Source of the DNA: JAKALD01 sp963817785
GTDB lineage: Bacteria > Pseudomonadota > Gammaproteobacteria > Burkholderiales > SG8-39
Assembly: GCA_963817785.1 (NCBI GenBank)
Contig: CAWFPL010000004.1
Coordinates: forward strand, 124,001 to 188,000
Reading direction: 5' to 3'
Length of the DNA: 64,000 bases
The notes under the pieces are model-generated. The model had not been told where the DNA came from. It did not search any database and saw nothing but the letters and a program-made list of their open reading frames with translations. The translations under genes were made by a program, and so were the position numbers. Below are positions 1-9,109 of the stretch, one piece after another. Position 1 is the first letter of the stretch. Every line of letters begins with the position of its first letter.

Positions 1-1
1 C

Positions 2-580
2 GCGGTGGCGCTGTTTGCGCGGAGCTGGCTCTGGGCGCTCGCCGCTGTGCTCGCAGTGCTTGTCACCGCATTTTTCGCGAGCCTTGCGCGCTTCAACGGC
101 CCCGCGCGCGTCGTCCTTGACCGTTATCCCCCCTACAGCATTTACCGGGTGCTTCAGGGAAGCACCTGGCTCATCGCGCTATCCGCGCTCGTCGAGGCCG
201 GGCTTCGGATCGAGAACGCGCTCGAGAGCCTCGCCGCCACGGGTTCGCCGTGGCTTCGCAGACGCCTTCGGGCCTGCCTCGCCGGCATGCGCTCCGGGCA
301 CAACCTGGGCGAAGCGCTCGCCGCCTCGGGCGAGGGGTTCCCGGACCGGGAAATCATCGACGACATGAGCGTGTACGCCGCGCTCTCCGGGTTCGATGCG
401 GCGATCTCGATGCTCGGGCGCGAGTGGCTCGATGAATCGGTCGAGCGCATCGCCGCGGGCATGCACGTCGTGTTCGGGGCGGCAATCCTCTCGGTGGGGG
501 CGCTCGTCGCGTTCATGGTGGGCGGCATGATGAATATGGAATTGCAGCTCTCGCAGATCTTCCAGCAGGCGGTGCGTTAG
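2..580 (+). CDS. pilR: Type IVb pilus inner-membrane platform protein (PilR/T2SF), C-terminal half
   Basis: Partial: the frame is open to the left edge, so the N-terminal half lies outside the window. The visible ~192 residues match the second half of a T2SF/PilC-type platform protein: a hydrophobic segment near the start (WALAAVLAVLVTAFFAS), a helical cytoplasmic core with the family-like stretch SGHNLGEALAASGE, and a C-terminal membrane segment (ILSVGALVAFMVGGMM). Such proteins sit in the inner membrane and couple the assembly ATPase to pilin polymerisation. The next genes (pilin, PilT-class ATPases, PilM-like, PilV-like) identify a type IVb thin-pilus cluster as on IncI plasmids and PFGI-type ICEs. 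Family assignment is good; the symbol follows R64 naming. Confidence 0.75.
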   Translation, partial: AVALFARSWLWALAAVLAVLVTAFFASLARFNGPARVVLDRYPPYSIYRVLQGSTWLIALSALVEAGLRIENALESLAATGSPWLRRRLRACLAGMRSGHNLGEALAASGEGFPDREIIDDMSVYAALSGFDAAISMLGREWLDESVERIAAGMHVVFGAAILSVGALVAFMVGGMMNMELQLSQIFQQAVR

Positions 581-632
581 CGCTCGCCCGCCGGGGCTTT
601 TTGCCTTATCCACGCACAAAGGGAGCATCGTT

Positions 633-1166
633 ATGAAGCAGGCAACCCGCAAATTCGCCCGCCAGGCTGGCATGACGCTCGTCGAGATCATCGCCGCACT
701 CGCCATCATCGCGGTGGTGATCGTGGGGGCACTCGCCCTGTACGCCTCGGGCTCCTCCAGCGCGAACTCGAACGCCATGCTCCAGGACCTCACCGCGATC
801 CGCTCCGCGACCCAGCAGCTCTACATGGGCCAGGGGGGCTACGGCACGGTCTCGCTCAACACCATACTCGAGACGGCGCAGAAGGTGCCCACCGACATGA
901 CCGTCTCGGGTGGCACGATCACGACGCGTCTGGGCGGAACACTCACGGTGACGGGCGCGACGACGGACTTCACGATCAACATCACGAACGTTCCCGCGGA
1001 CGTGTGCACGCAGTTGATCACCAATTCCGCGGACGGGTGGGCCTCCGTCAAGGTGGGCGCGAGCACGCCGATCACCGCGTTCCCCGTGTCGCCCGCCATC
1101 GCCACGGCCGCGGCGCAATGCGGGGGCACGGCGCCGTTCTCGATCACCTGGACCACGCCGAACTAA
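633..1166 (+). CDS. pilS: Type IV prepilin, PilS-like major pilin
   Basis: 177 residues. A short basic leader ends in Gly followed by MTLVEIIAALAIIAVVIVGA, the prepilin peptidase site (cleavage after Gly13, Met as first mature residue, Glu at mature position 5) plus the hydrophobic N-terminal helix. The C-terminal half is rich in Thr, Ser and Gly and has two cysteines (VPADVC and AAAQCGG) that would close a disulfide loop, as in PilS-type pilins. It starts 52 bp after pilR. Expected role: major subunit of the thin conjugative/adhesive pilus, processed by a prepilin peptidase not seen here. Confidence 0.8.
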   Translation: MKQATRKFARQAGMTLVEIIAALAIIAVVIVGALALYASGSSSANSNAMLQDLTAIRSATQQLYMGQGGYGTVSLNTILETAQKVPTDMTVSGGTITTRLGGTLTVTGATTDFTINITNVPADVCTQLITNSADGWASVKVGASTPITAFPVSPAIATAAAQCGGTAPFSITWTTPN

Positions 1167-1196
1167 GGGCCGGTGCGAGCACTGCGGAAGGTCGCG

Positions 1197-2144
1197 ATGA
1201 CGCAGGCGCTTGGAGAACTGGAGTTTTCCGACGTGTACCTCGGGCGCGAGGCCGCCTGGCTCGCGGGGGTTCCAGGCAAGCTCGACCCGGTGCCGGCGCC
1301 GAGCGAGTGCGCCTCCGAGCTCGCGGAGCTGCGCGAGAAGTGCGAGCGCTACGCCGGGGAGACGCACAAGGAAGAGTTCACGGTCCGAGCCGCAGCGATC
1401 ACCTACCGGGTCTCGGTCCTGAAAAGCCTCACCGAGACCGTGTACGTGCTCAGGCGCTTTCCGGCCGAGGTGCCCGAGCTCGCAAGCCTCGGGATCCACC
1501 CCCGGTACGTGAAGCGTCTGATGAGCGCTCACATGAGCGGGCTCGTGGTGATCGCCGGCACCTACGGCCAGGGCAAGACCACCGCCGCATCGAGCCTGAT
1601 CGCCGCGCGCCTTGCCGAGTTCGGGGGGGTCGCGATCACGATCGAGGACCCGCCCGAGATGCCCCTCGAAGGCCGCCACGGCGAGGGCGTGTGTTACCAG
1701 ACCTGGGCCGAGCAGCACGGCTTCGGCCACGCCTGCCGTCAGGCCGCGCGCTGGGCGCCCTCCATCATCTTCCTCGGAGAGGTGCGCGATGCCGAGACCG
1801 CGGCCGAAGCCCTTCGGGCCTCGATCAACGGGCGGCTCGTTCTGTGCACCACGCACGCCGAGACGGTCGCCCTTGCCGTGGAACGGCTCTATGCGCTCGC
1901 GAACGGCGCGGCCGGGAATTCGGAGGACGTCGCGAGCCTGCTTGCCTCGGGGCTCGCCTGCGTGCTGCACCAGAAGCTCGAGGCCGATGCGAAGGGGCTG
2001 CGCCGCCCCAAGGTGAGCTTCCTGTGGCTGGCCGAGGAAGCCTCCAAGGGCATCCGCAACGCGATCCGGCAACGGCGCTTCGATCAGCTGGAAAACGAAG
2101 TCCTGCTGCAGTTGAACCGCACGATGATGGAACGGGGCGCCTAG
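1197..2144 (+). CDS. PilT/secretion-type ATPase of the pilus cluster
   Basis: About 315 residues from ATG 1197, which has GGAAGG a few bases upstream; a GTG at 1173 is the alternative. It carries a P-loop, AGTYGQGKTTAA (about residues 120-131), an Asp-box-like TIEDPPE, a Walker B region IIFLGEVRDAETAAEAL and a His box (CTTHAE). These belong to the PilT/PilB/GspE superfamily of hexameric ATPases that drive pilin extension or retraction at the cytoplasmic face. It is shorter and more divergent than the second ATPase at 2600. Having two PilT-class ATPases flanking a PilM-like gene is unusual; which one extends and which retracts cannot be told from sequence. Confidence 0.72.
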   Translation: MTQALGELEFSDVYLGREAAWLAGVPGKLDPVPAPSECASELAELREKCERYAGETHKEEFTVRAAAITYRVSVLKSLTETVYVLRRFPAEVPELASLGIHPRYVKRLMSAHMSGLVVIAGTYGQGKTTAASSLIAARLAEFGGVAITIEDPPEMPLEGRHGEGVCYQTWAEQHGFGHACRQAARWAPSIIFLGEVRDAETAAEALRASINGRLVLCTTHAETVALAVERLYALANGAAGNSEDVASLLASGLACVLHQKLEADAKGLRRPKVSFLWLAEEASKGIRNAIRQRRFDQLENEVLLQLNRTMMERGA

Positions 2145-2146
2145 CC

Positions 2147-2596
2147 GTGTACGCCCTGGCGATCGCGTTTGCGGGGGCGATGCTCCTTGCCTGGCAGAGC
2201 GCGATTCTCGAGCCTATGCAGGCCGAGGCGCGCGTGCAAGCCGCATCGGATGTCGCGGCGGCGAACTTCTGGGCTTACCGCGCGGCGGCCGTGAACTATG
2301 TGGCCGCGAACCCCGGGGCAAGCGGCACGATCCCGGATGCGAACCTCACGTTTGCGCTGGGCTACCTCCGAAATCCCGCGTGGACCAACGTGGTCTCGGC
2401 TGGGACGCTTTACACCTATTCGGGCGCAGCGCTCCCGGCGGACACCATAGATGCCGTCGCGAACCGCGGCGGACGCACCCTCGTGATCGGGATTGCGCAG
2501 CCCGGGGGCACCATGAGCAGCCTCACGGGCGGCGCATCGGGTTTTGTGCTTCCCGCCGGGATTCCCGCGGGCTCGCTCGTCGTAATCGGGAGCTGA
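2147..2596 (+). CDS. pilM: PilM-like pilus biogenesis membrane protein
   Basis: 149 residues from GTG 2147, two bases after the previous stop, so probably translationally coupled. An N-terminal membrane anchor (YALAIAFAGAMLLAWQS) is followed by a periplasmic domain with AAANFWAYRAAAVNYVAANP, the stretch typical of IncI-type PilM, and a Gly/Ala-rich tail. Length agrees with R64 PilM (about 145 residues). PilM is needed for thin-pilus biogenesis, but its biochemical role is not established. An alternative reading is a minor pseudopilin, but the G/E5 cleavage signature is absent. Confidence 0.6.
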   Translation: MYALAIAFAGAMLLAWQSAILEPMQAEARVQAASDVAAANFWAYRAAAVNYVAANPGASGTIPDANLTFALGYLRNPAWTNVVSAGTLYTYSGAALPADTIDAVANRGGRTLVIGIAQPGGTMSSLTGGASGFVLPAGIPAGSLVVIGS

Positions 2597-2599
2597 GGC

Positions 2600-3715
2600 G
2601 TGAACGAGCATCAAGACCTGGGCGGGGAGTTGCTCAACTTCGTCGAGCGCGGCATCGTCGCGCAACTCATGGAGCTCGTGCATTCTGATCGCGTGTTCAC
2701 CGACCTCTTGATCGAAGAGAACGAGCCGGTGATGGCGAAGGGCCCGCTTGGCTGGGAGCCGGTCGCGTCCATGAAGTCCACGGGTCGCGAAGCCTTGGCG
2801 GAGCTTCTCGCCAAGCTCGATCCCGACTGGGAAAACACCATTCAGAGCCGCGCGATCAACCGCCCGGTGGACCTCATGGAGTGGCGCCTGCGCGTGAACG
2901 CCTACCTTGCCCACGGCGGCGCCAAGCTGATGATGGCGATCCGCAAGATCCCGGCGAGGCCCATCTCGTTGAAGGACACGGGGCTGCCCGCCTCGGCGCG
3001 CCTGATGCTCGATCACCCGCGGGGGCTCGTTCTGATCGCCGGGGCGACCGGCAGCGGCAAGTCGACCACGCTTGCGGCGCTCCTCGATGCGGTCAACGAA
3101 TCGCGCAGCGCCCATATCGTCACGATCGAGGATCCGATCGAGTACCGCTTCGAGCGAAAGAAATCGATCTTCTCGCAGCGCGAGGTGGGCGTGGATGTCG
3201 CGAGCCTCTTCGAGGGCGTGAGGGATGCCATGCGCCAGAGCCCCAACGTGATCGCGATCGGCGAAGTGCGCGATCGCGACACCGCCGATGCGGCGCTCCT
3301 GGCCGCGGAGTCCGGGCACCTCGTGATCGGCACGCTCCATGCCAATAGCGCCGCGGGCGCGGTGCAAAAGCTCCTCGGGTATTTCGCGTCCACCGAGCGC
3401 GAGGCGAGGCTTGCGACGCTCGCCGCGACGCTGGTGGGGGTCGTGAGCCAGGTGCTGCTCCCCGCGGCGGACGCGAAGGGGTACGCGCTCGCGGCGGAAA
3501 TGATGTTCAACCATAAGCGCCAATTCTCGCGTGTGCTGGGCGAGCCGGAGAAAATCGCGACGTTGCTCGAGCGCAAGGAAGACGGCGTATCGCGTTCGAT
3601 GGCCGAGGCCATGGTCGAGCTGGTGGGCGCGAAGCGCGTGGCGAAGCTCGAGGTGCTGCGCGCGGCCGCGGCCGGCCAAGCCGCGCTCTACGAACGGTTG
3701 AAGAGCGCGGCTTGA
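2600..3715 (+). CDS. pilT: PilT-type pilus retraction ATPase
   Basis: 371 residues from GTG 2600, three bases after the pilM-like stop and preceded by GGGAGCTGAGG. All PilT hallmarks are present: Walker A GATGSGKSTT (about residues 147-156), Asp box TIEDPIEYRF, Walker B region IAIGEVRDRDTADAAL and His box GTLHANSAAGAV. The N-terminal PAS-like domain is also recognisable (FTDLLIEENEPVMAKGP). Length is close to canonical PilT (about 345-370). It would act as a hexameric cytoplasmic motor that depolymerises the pilus. It is better conserved than the ATPase at 1197. Confidence 0.85.
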   Translation: MNEHQDLGGELLNFVERGIVAQLMELVHSDRVFTDLLIEENEPVMAKGPLGWEPVASMKSTGREALAELLAKLDPDWENTIQSRAINRPVDLMEWRLRVNAYLAHGGAKLMMAIRKIPARPISLKDTGLPASARLMLDHPRGLVLIAGATGSGKSTTLAALLDAVNESRSAHIVTIEDPIEYRFERKKSIFSQREVGVDVASLFEGVRDAMRQSPNVIAIGEVRDRDTADAALLAAESGHLVIGTLHANSAAGAVQKLLGYFASTEREARLATLAATLVGVVSQVLLPAADAKGYALAAEMMFNHKRQFSRVLGEPEKIATLLERKEDGVSRSMAEAMVELVGAKRVAKLEVLRAAAAGQAALYERLKSAA

Positions 3716-3942
3716 GCAGCACGCCAAGCGGCTCGCAGCCGGATGCCTGGCGGGCGTGAAGTGCGCGACCGATGCCGTGCGCCAGTGCGGCCAGCAGAGC
3801 ATTGATCGCGAAAGCCGCTCGTCGTTGCCGCACACTCGCACATCAATCGCAAGCGGGCTCCGCTAACGTGGTCAGGAAACGTGCATGCGGCGCCTGTGCG
3901 ATGCGGTCGGCCTGCGCCGTCAAAGAGAGGAGCGAAACCTTG

Positions 3943-5434
3943 ATGCACCCCGTCCAACCCTGGGCGCAAAACGCATTGAAGCGCAAGCGCCAACGCGGTT
4001 CTGACGCTTCTTGAGGTCATCATCGCCCTGGGAATCATGTCTGTGGTGGTGCTCGGGGCAAGCACACTGATCGACACCTATGCGCAGAACATGCGCGCGA
4101 GCGCCACGGCCGAGCAGTTTTCGAGCTTCGGCAACGCCGCGAACGCCTACATCCGGGACAACTACGCCGCGGTCGAAGCCGTGGCCACCGCCGCGACGCC
4201 GGCGCTCATCCGGGTTTCGACTCTCACGGCGACCGGATATCTCCAGAACGGGTTCGGGGCGCAGAACAGTTACGGCCAATCCATCTGCGCGCTGGTGCTC
4301 CAGCCGAGCTCGGGACAGCTCGATGCGCTCGTCGTGACCGAGGCGGGATCTGCGATCAACGACCTCGACCTCGGCCAGATCGCCGGGCTCGTGGGCGGGG
4401 CGGGCGGAGGCGTGTACTCGGGCTCCCCGGCAACGCTCACGGGCACCATGGGCGGCTGGAGCACGCCGATCGGCAACTTCGCGAACGCGAACAGCTCGGG
4501 TGAGCACTGCAACGGGTCCGCCGGCACCGTGTCGATCGCGATTGGGCATCCGGTCGAAGCCCTGTGGTTCGCCGGGGGCGATCAGACCGCGGGCGTGCTC
4601 TATCGCAGCGCGATTCCAGGCCAGCCCAGCCGCAACACCATGGAAACGCCGATCGTGATGGACACCTCGACCATCCAGACGCCGGGGAGCGGCTGCCCGA
4701 CGAACGGGGCCATCGCGCGCGACGCCGCCGGGGCGGTGCTGTCTTGCCAGAGCGGGACGTGGAAGGCGCAGGGCTCGCTTTATTGGCTCGACCCGGTGGC
4801 GAACTACGCGAGCCTGCCAGGCACCGACCAGGTCGGCGCGGTCAGGATGACCCTCGACACGGGCCGCGCCTTCATGTGGACCGGCGGTGCCTGGGTGGCG
4901 CTCGGGATCGACCAGAACGGCGACCTGACGGTGCCCAGTCGGATCAGCACCGGGGAATACGTGCAGATCAACGGCACGGCAACAGCCGGTGCTGGATGCT
5001 CTCCCAACGGCCTGGTCGCGCAGGACGGCTCTGGAGCGCTCTTGTCGTGCCAGAGTGGCATGTGGAAGGCACCGGTCGGTACGCCCCCGGGCTGGTCCTG
5101 CGGCCAATATGTCGCTTACGACTATTTCACGACCTATGCGGCCTGTTCGGTCTATGTGCCAGCGACCACGCACAGCCTGATGATCGTTGCCTCCGCCACG
5201 GTCGGCGACATGTGGGGAGGAGGGCACGGCGCGGGAGTCGAGGTCGGCGACCAATCGTCGGGAATCTTTTTGAGCGCTGTCCAGAGCGCCGCGAACGGTT
5301 ATACGGCGAGTGACTCTTTGACCTACATGGTGCCCTCATCGTACTCGGGTCAATGGTGGACAGTGTATGGTTATAATTCTTCCGGCAGGGGAGATTACGT
5401 GGTCGGCTACTTGAGCATTTTCGAGGTGAATTGA
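3943..5434 (+). CDS. pilV: PilV-like pilus tip adhesin, frameshifted at the leader junction
   Basis: The main frame (4037-5434) lacks a start with a leader. Upstream, ATG 3943 with GAGAGGAGCG encodes a basic leader ending KRKRQRG, but it then reads SDAS-stop. The other frame continues LTLLEVIIALGIMSVVVLGAS, a perfect prepilin helix. Removing one T of the GGTT at about 3997-4000 fuses them as ...RQRG|LTLLEV, the expected cleavage site, so a one-base insertion (mutation or sequencing error) breaks the gene. The rest is a secreted tip protein with two C-x-NG-x(2)-A-x-D-x(2)-G-x(2)-L-x-CQSGxWK units (CQSGTW at 4745-4762, CQSGMW at 5048-5065) and a less GC-rich C-terminal domain, matching the constant and variable parts of shufflon PilV. 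Confidence 0.7.
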
Positions 5435-5741
5435 GTCGCACGGACACCGCGCAAACCCTCCACGCGCAGGTGCGCGGGCGCAATCACCCGGCGTGACGAT
5501 TCGCGCCGGAAAGCTTCTGTACTATTTCCCGTCGACGGAAACTAAAATAGCCCGAGCCCGGAGTCGCCTCGCGACCAGGAGCCATCACACGCTTGAACTG
5601 CTGCGGACTTCTGCTTTTCGGCCGTTGCTGCCGTTGGTGATCTGGTCCAACTACGGCTGGTGTTGATTAGTCACCGGACTTTGGCCGAGCTCAACGCCGT
5701 GACTGGCAGCTTTTCAACATCGCGTCCGGCTGAATCCGACC
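5435..5741. other. Non-coding stretch between pilV and the IS1182 element
   Basis: No gene seen. It contains a 15-base segment at 5619-5633 (CGGCCGTTGCTGCCG) whose reverse complement recurs at 21171-21185, and the flanking GCGGACTTCTGC at 5603-5614 recurs at 21190-21201. These look like relics of a degenerate dispersed repeat. No inverted pilV 3' segment or recombinase gene is visible here. Bases 5738-5741 (GACC) are the left target duplication of the IS1182 element. Confidence 0.5.
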
Positions 5742-6691
5742 TATTCTGTTGAAGAACTCAGCTTTGAACTGACGGTCCTGGCCCTGGCGGCGAGCCGGGT
5801 CGCAGGTTTTTCGGCCTCGATGCGCCCGAATTGGGGTCGTTGTTCCCCGATTTGTTTCTAGGCTGAACTCAATTCTCCTTTTGGTGCTCTAGGTGCGAGC
5901 CACTTGGCCATTCGTCGTAGGTTCTGAACGATTGCAGCCAGTAGAAACTCGTCTCTTGCGCCGCTCGGGCCCCGTAGTCGCAGACGGTCCAGCTTCAAGA
6001 TGCGCTTGAGGTGCGCGAAGAGGATCTCGACCTTCTTGCGGTCTTTGCGCGATTGCCGGTAAGCGTCGGTACAGGCGATGCCACGAGCCACTTGGCGCGC
6101 CGCTTCGTGGACGCTGCGAGCAATCTTGCGAATCGGCGTGTTCGGACAGCAGCGTGCTTTTATCGGGCAGGCCGCGCAATCCGATTGGCTCGAGCGGTAG
6201 ATGATGGTGTTGGCCTTGGTGATGTGCGTGCGCACGTTCTTGAACGCACGCCACTGCCTGCGCAGCGCGTGGCCCTGCGGGCAGCGGTACTGGTCGGCCT
6301 GTTCATCCCACTGGAACTCAGCACTGGACAGGGTCTCGTCGTGCCGTTGAGTCTTGTCCCACACGGGAACATGGGGCTCGATGCCCTTGTCGTTGACCAT
6401 CCAGCCTAGCACCTCGGCAGTCCCATAGGCCGTATCGCCGATGAGCCGTGTCGGCTTCATTTCGAAGCGCTGCTCGACACGATCAATCATCGTGCGCGCT
6501 GCGCTCACTTCATCGCTGCGTAGCGCGGCAGTCGCCTCAACGTCCACAATGATGCCAGAGGTGGCTCGGTTTGTTAGGACAGTTTTTTTGCTTTCTTAAG
6601 TGGATGCCCTGCTCGGTGTGGTTATCCACGGCGCTGCCGCCCGCCCCTCTAAGGCGGAAGGCGAGCGGCGCGGTGGATAACCCGATTCGCA

Positions 6692-7519
6692 TCACGCTGC
6701 CTGTTCGATCGGTTGGTTGGCGAAGTATGTCATGTCGGGCGTGTTCCGGCCCAGCGAGGAGTGAGGGCGGCGCGTGTTGTAGAAGACGAAGTAGCTCGCC
6801 AGCTTTTGTTTTGCTTCGCTGACGCTCTCGTAGGCATGGAGATACACCTGCTCATACTTTACGCTGCGCCACAGCCGCTCGACGAACACATTGTCGAGCC
6901 AGCGGCCCTTGCCGTCCATGCTGATGCGGATGCCGTTGGCCTTGAGCACCCCGGTGAACTCGACGCTGGTGAATTGGCTGCCCTGGTCGGTATTGAAGAT
7001 CTCCGGTCGGCCGTACTTGGCGATCGCCTCTTCGAGCGCCTCGACGCAAAAGTCCGTGCTCATGCTGATCGACACGCGATGCGCCAGCACCTTGCGCGTA
7101 GCCCAGTCGACGATGGCCACCAGATAGACGAAACCCCGGCGCATCGGAATGTACGTGATGTCGGTTGCCCAGCATTGATTGGGACGCTCGATGGTGAGCC
7201 CCCTCAGCAGGTACGGATAGATCGTGTGCGCCGGGTGGGGCGAACTGGTATTGCGCCCGCGATACAGGGCATGGATGCCCATCTTGGCCATCAGCGTGCG
7301 CACATGTCCTCGGCCGACCCGGTGGCCTTCGAGCCTAAGCATATCGCGCAGCATCCGACTGCCGGCGAACGGGAAGTTCAAATGCAGCTCGTCGATGCGT
7401 CGCATCAGCGCCAGGTCGGCCTCGGAAGTACTTTGAGGCAGGTAGTACAGGTTGGAGTGCGAAATCGCCAGCAACTCGGCTTGGCGGCTGATTGGCAGCT
7501 CTTGAGTGGCATCGATCAT
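6692..7519 (-). CDS. IS3-family transposase OrfB (DDE catalytic subunit), copy 1
   Basis: 275 residues, rve-type integrase core. Visible DDE residues: ATDITYIP (first Asp), NTDQGSQF (second Asp) and [12 protein letters not shown] (Glu), preceded by the HTH_21-like stretch FAGSRMLRDML and followed by NTRRPHSSLGRNTP. Its ATG overlaps the orfA stop by four bases (ATGA), so it is made by coupling or by frameshifting into an OrfAB fusion. Function: cleavage and strand transfer of the IS ends. Confidence 0.92.
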   Translation of the reverse strand: MIDATQELPISRQAELLAISHSNLYYLPQSTSEADLALMRRIDELHLNFPFAGSRMLRDMLRLEGHRVGRGHVRTLMAKMGIHALYRGRNTSSPHPAHTIYPYLLRGLTIERPNQCWATDITYIPMRRGFVYLVAIVDWATRKVLAHRVSISMSTDFCVEALEEAIAKYGRPEIFNTDQGSQFTSVEFTGVLKANGIRISMDGKGRWLDNVFVERLWRSVKYEQVYLHAYESVSEAKQKLASYFVFYNTRRPHSSLGRNTPDMTYFANQPIEQAA

Positions 7520-7821
7520 TTCTTTGCGCTCGCATCGTCGAAGCGACCGAGCGCGCCGGCCAAAAAATCATTTTCCAAGGTCAACTGGCCGATCTTTGCC
7601 TGCATGTCTTTCACGCTCGGGCCTGTGTTCTCGCGCTTCTCCGCCGGCGTCAGAAACACCCCCGTTGCTGCTTCGATCAACTGTGCTCGCCATTGGGCGA
7701 TCTGGTTGGCATGCAGATCGAACCTCTCGGCCAGTTCAGCCAAGGTCTTGTCCTCCTTCAAAGCGGCGACGGCCACCTTCGCCTTGAATACCGCCGTATG
7801 ATTCCTTCTGGGTCGTCTCAT
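7516..7821 (-). CDS. IS3-family OrfA (HTH_8-type DNA-binding subunit), copy 1
   Basis: 101 residues. The helix-turn-helix reads HTAVFKAKVAVAALKEDKTL..ELAERFDLHANQIAQWR, followed by a leucine-zipper-like segment (QAKIGQLTLENDFLAGAL) typical of IS3 OrfA. It binds the terminal repeats and partners with OrfB, whose start overlaps its stop. Identical to the gene at 19475-19780. Confidence 0.9.
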   Translation of the reverse strand: MRRPRRNHTAVFKAKVAVAALKEDKTLAELAERFDLHANQIAQWRAQLIEAATGVFLTPAEKRENTGPSVKDMQAKIGQLTLENDFLAGALGRFDDASAKK

Positions 7822-8688
7822 TTCTGCTCTCCGGTTGCGGGCGCTTCACGCGCCCATAAGAGCAGGTTCTCCACTTATCGGCCAGTCCCATTTCCCCGAG
7901 CCACCTCTGCCCGCCTCGACATCGACCAGATAATTGGTGGAGTAGGCGTAAAAGGCCGGACCGCCAGGGGCAGCGGTATAGCGTGCGGCGGGATCGGTGA
8001 GCGATACGGACTTGGGCGCGGGCTCGCTCGGATTGGCCTGCTCGAGTGCCGCCAAGTACTCGCGAACCGCCCGGGGTGCGCCTTCGCCGCTCTTCCAGTG
8101 CGCGGCCCGTTCGCCAGGCACCCCGCGGGTGCGGTTGGCATCGGCCCTTACGACGCTCGCATCAACAGCGAAGCCCTCGCCGCCCACCAAGCCCTCGCTC
8201 ATCGCGCGACGCAGCACCTTCTCGAACACATAGCGCAGCGTGTCGCTGTCGCGAAACCGCCCATGGCGATTCTTCGAGAACGTTGAGTGATCCGGAATAT
8301 TGTCCTCGAGCCCCAGCCCGCAGAACCACCGATAGGCCAGGTTCAGATGCACATCTTCGCACAGCCGTCGCTCCGAGCGAATGCCGAAGCAATAGCCCAC
8401 GATCAGCATCCGGATCATCAACTCCGGGTCGATCGAGGGGCGCCCGGTGTGGCTATAGAGCGGCGCGAGGTGCTCGCGCAACTCGCTCAGATCGACAAAC
8501 CGATCAATGCCCCGAAGCAGATGATCCTGAGGCACGTGTGCCTCAAGGTTGAACGCGTAGAACAGCTGCTCTTGCCCATTGCTCTGTTGCCCCATCATCT
8601 CGCAGCACTCCGCCAATGCGCTGCAAGATCAGACACTTCAACTCAACAGAGATTCAGGGCGCGGCGGAGTTTTTCAACACAATAGACC

Positions 8689-9109
8689 CAAAGCGGACAT
8701 TCGCGCTTTGTAGGGGCCAGGGGCCCCCAAAAGGGAAGGCACGTCAGCGGATCGAACGATTGGTCCGGGACAGAAATTTATGGCGTTCTTCCTCGTGCAT
8801 TCTAAGCATTGCAGACAACGATCCATTTGCTAAGCATGGCCAAAGGATAGGAAATTCCATCGCGCCCGTGCCCCGAAACGCTCGTGGCGCTAGCGTGTTT
8901 CGGGTCGCTGAGCGGCGCTGCTGGGCACAATCGTTCAAGTTCGCGCCCGTAAGGCCGGAATGCGAACGGCGTTACGGAAAATAAGTGTGAAGTGCGTCTG
9001 CTCTTGCGCGGTGGTAACCGGAGTTCAATTCCCCAAGGTGATTCGCAGATACCTCTGGAGCGATAGTCTCGATCACATCTGTTCGACCATCTGCGGCCAG
9101 GGTACGACC
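8689..9109. other. Non-coding stretch right of the IS1182 element
   Basis: No convincing gene on either strand. Frames are short and lack ribosome binding sites. The motif CGGCGTTACGGAAAATA at about 8970-8986 resembles CGGCGTTACGGCAAATA at about 15347-15363, after the SIR2 gene, so both may be scraps of the same dispersed sequence. Confidence 0.4.

Larger units (their letters stand above)
6557..7908 (-). mobile_element. IS3-family insertion sequence, copy 1
   Basis: 1352 bp with terminal inverted repeats AGAGGTGGCTCGG (6557) and CCGAGCCACCTCT (ending 7908), flanked by a 3-bp target duplication GCC on both sides. It contains overlapping orfA and orfB on the minus strand. An identical copy lies at 18516-19867 with a different duplication (GAT), so the two arrived independently and recently. 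It sits inside the IS1182 transposase gene. Confidence 0.9.
5858..8616 (-). pseudogene. IS1182-family transposase, split by IS3 insertion
   Basis: The N-terminal half (8616 to 7909) begins MMGQQSNGQEQLFYAFNLE and has the IS1182-type IDPELMIRMLIVGYCFGI and DHSTFSKNRHGRF. The C-terminal half (6556 to 5858) has the Cys-rich insert (CPQGHAL, CAACPIKARC) and the terminal VEILFAHLKRILKLDRLRLRG. Removing the IS3 copy and one GCC duplicate rejoins ...STNYLVDVEAG-IIVDVEATAALR... in frame, giving 467 residues plus stop (2759 - 1355 = 1404 nt). So the gene was intact until that insertion. Confidence 0.8.
5742..8684 (-). mobile_element. IS1182-family element, interrupted by an IS3-family element
   Basis: Imperfect terminal inverted repeats TATTCTGTTGAAGAACTC (left, 5742) and TATTGTGTTGAAAAACTC (right, read inward from 8684) bound the transposase gene. 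A 4-bp target duplication GACC lies at 5738-5741 and 8685-8688. The element is 2943 bp as it stands, of which 1355 bp are the inserted IS3 copy and its 3-bp duplication, so the original was about 1.6 kb, normal for IS1182. It landed about 300 bp downstream of pilV. Its transposase is broken, so it can move only in trans. Confidence 0.75.

Noticed and set aside
6713..7801. Long plus-strand frame opposite the IS3 transposase (repeated at 18672-19760, and 39028-40323 opposite the other IS)
   Set aside because: Antisense shadow of strongly biased GC-rich transposase genes; no ribosome binding site or domain.
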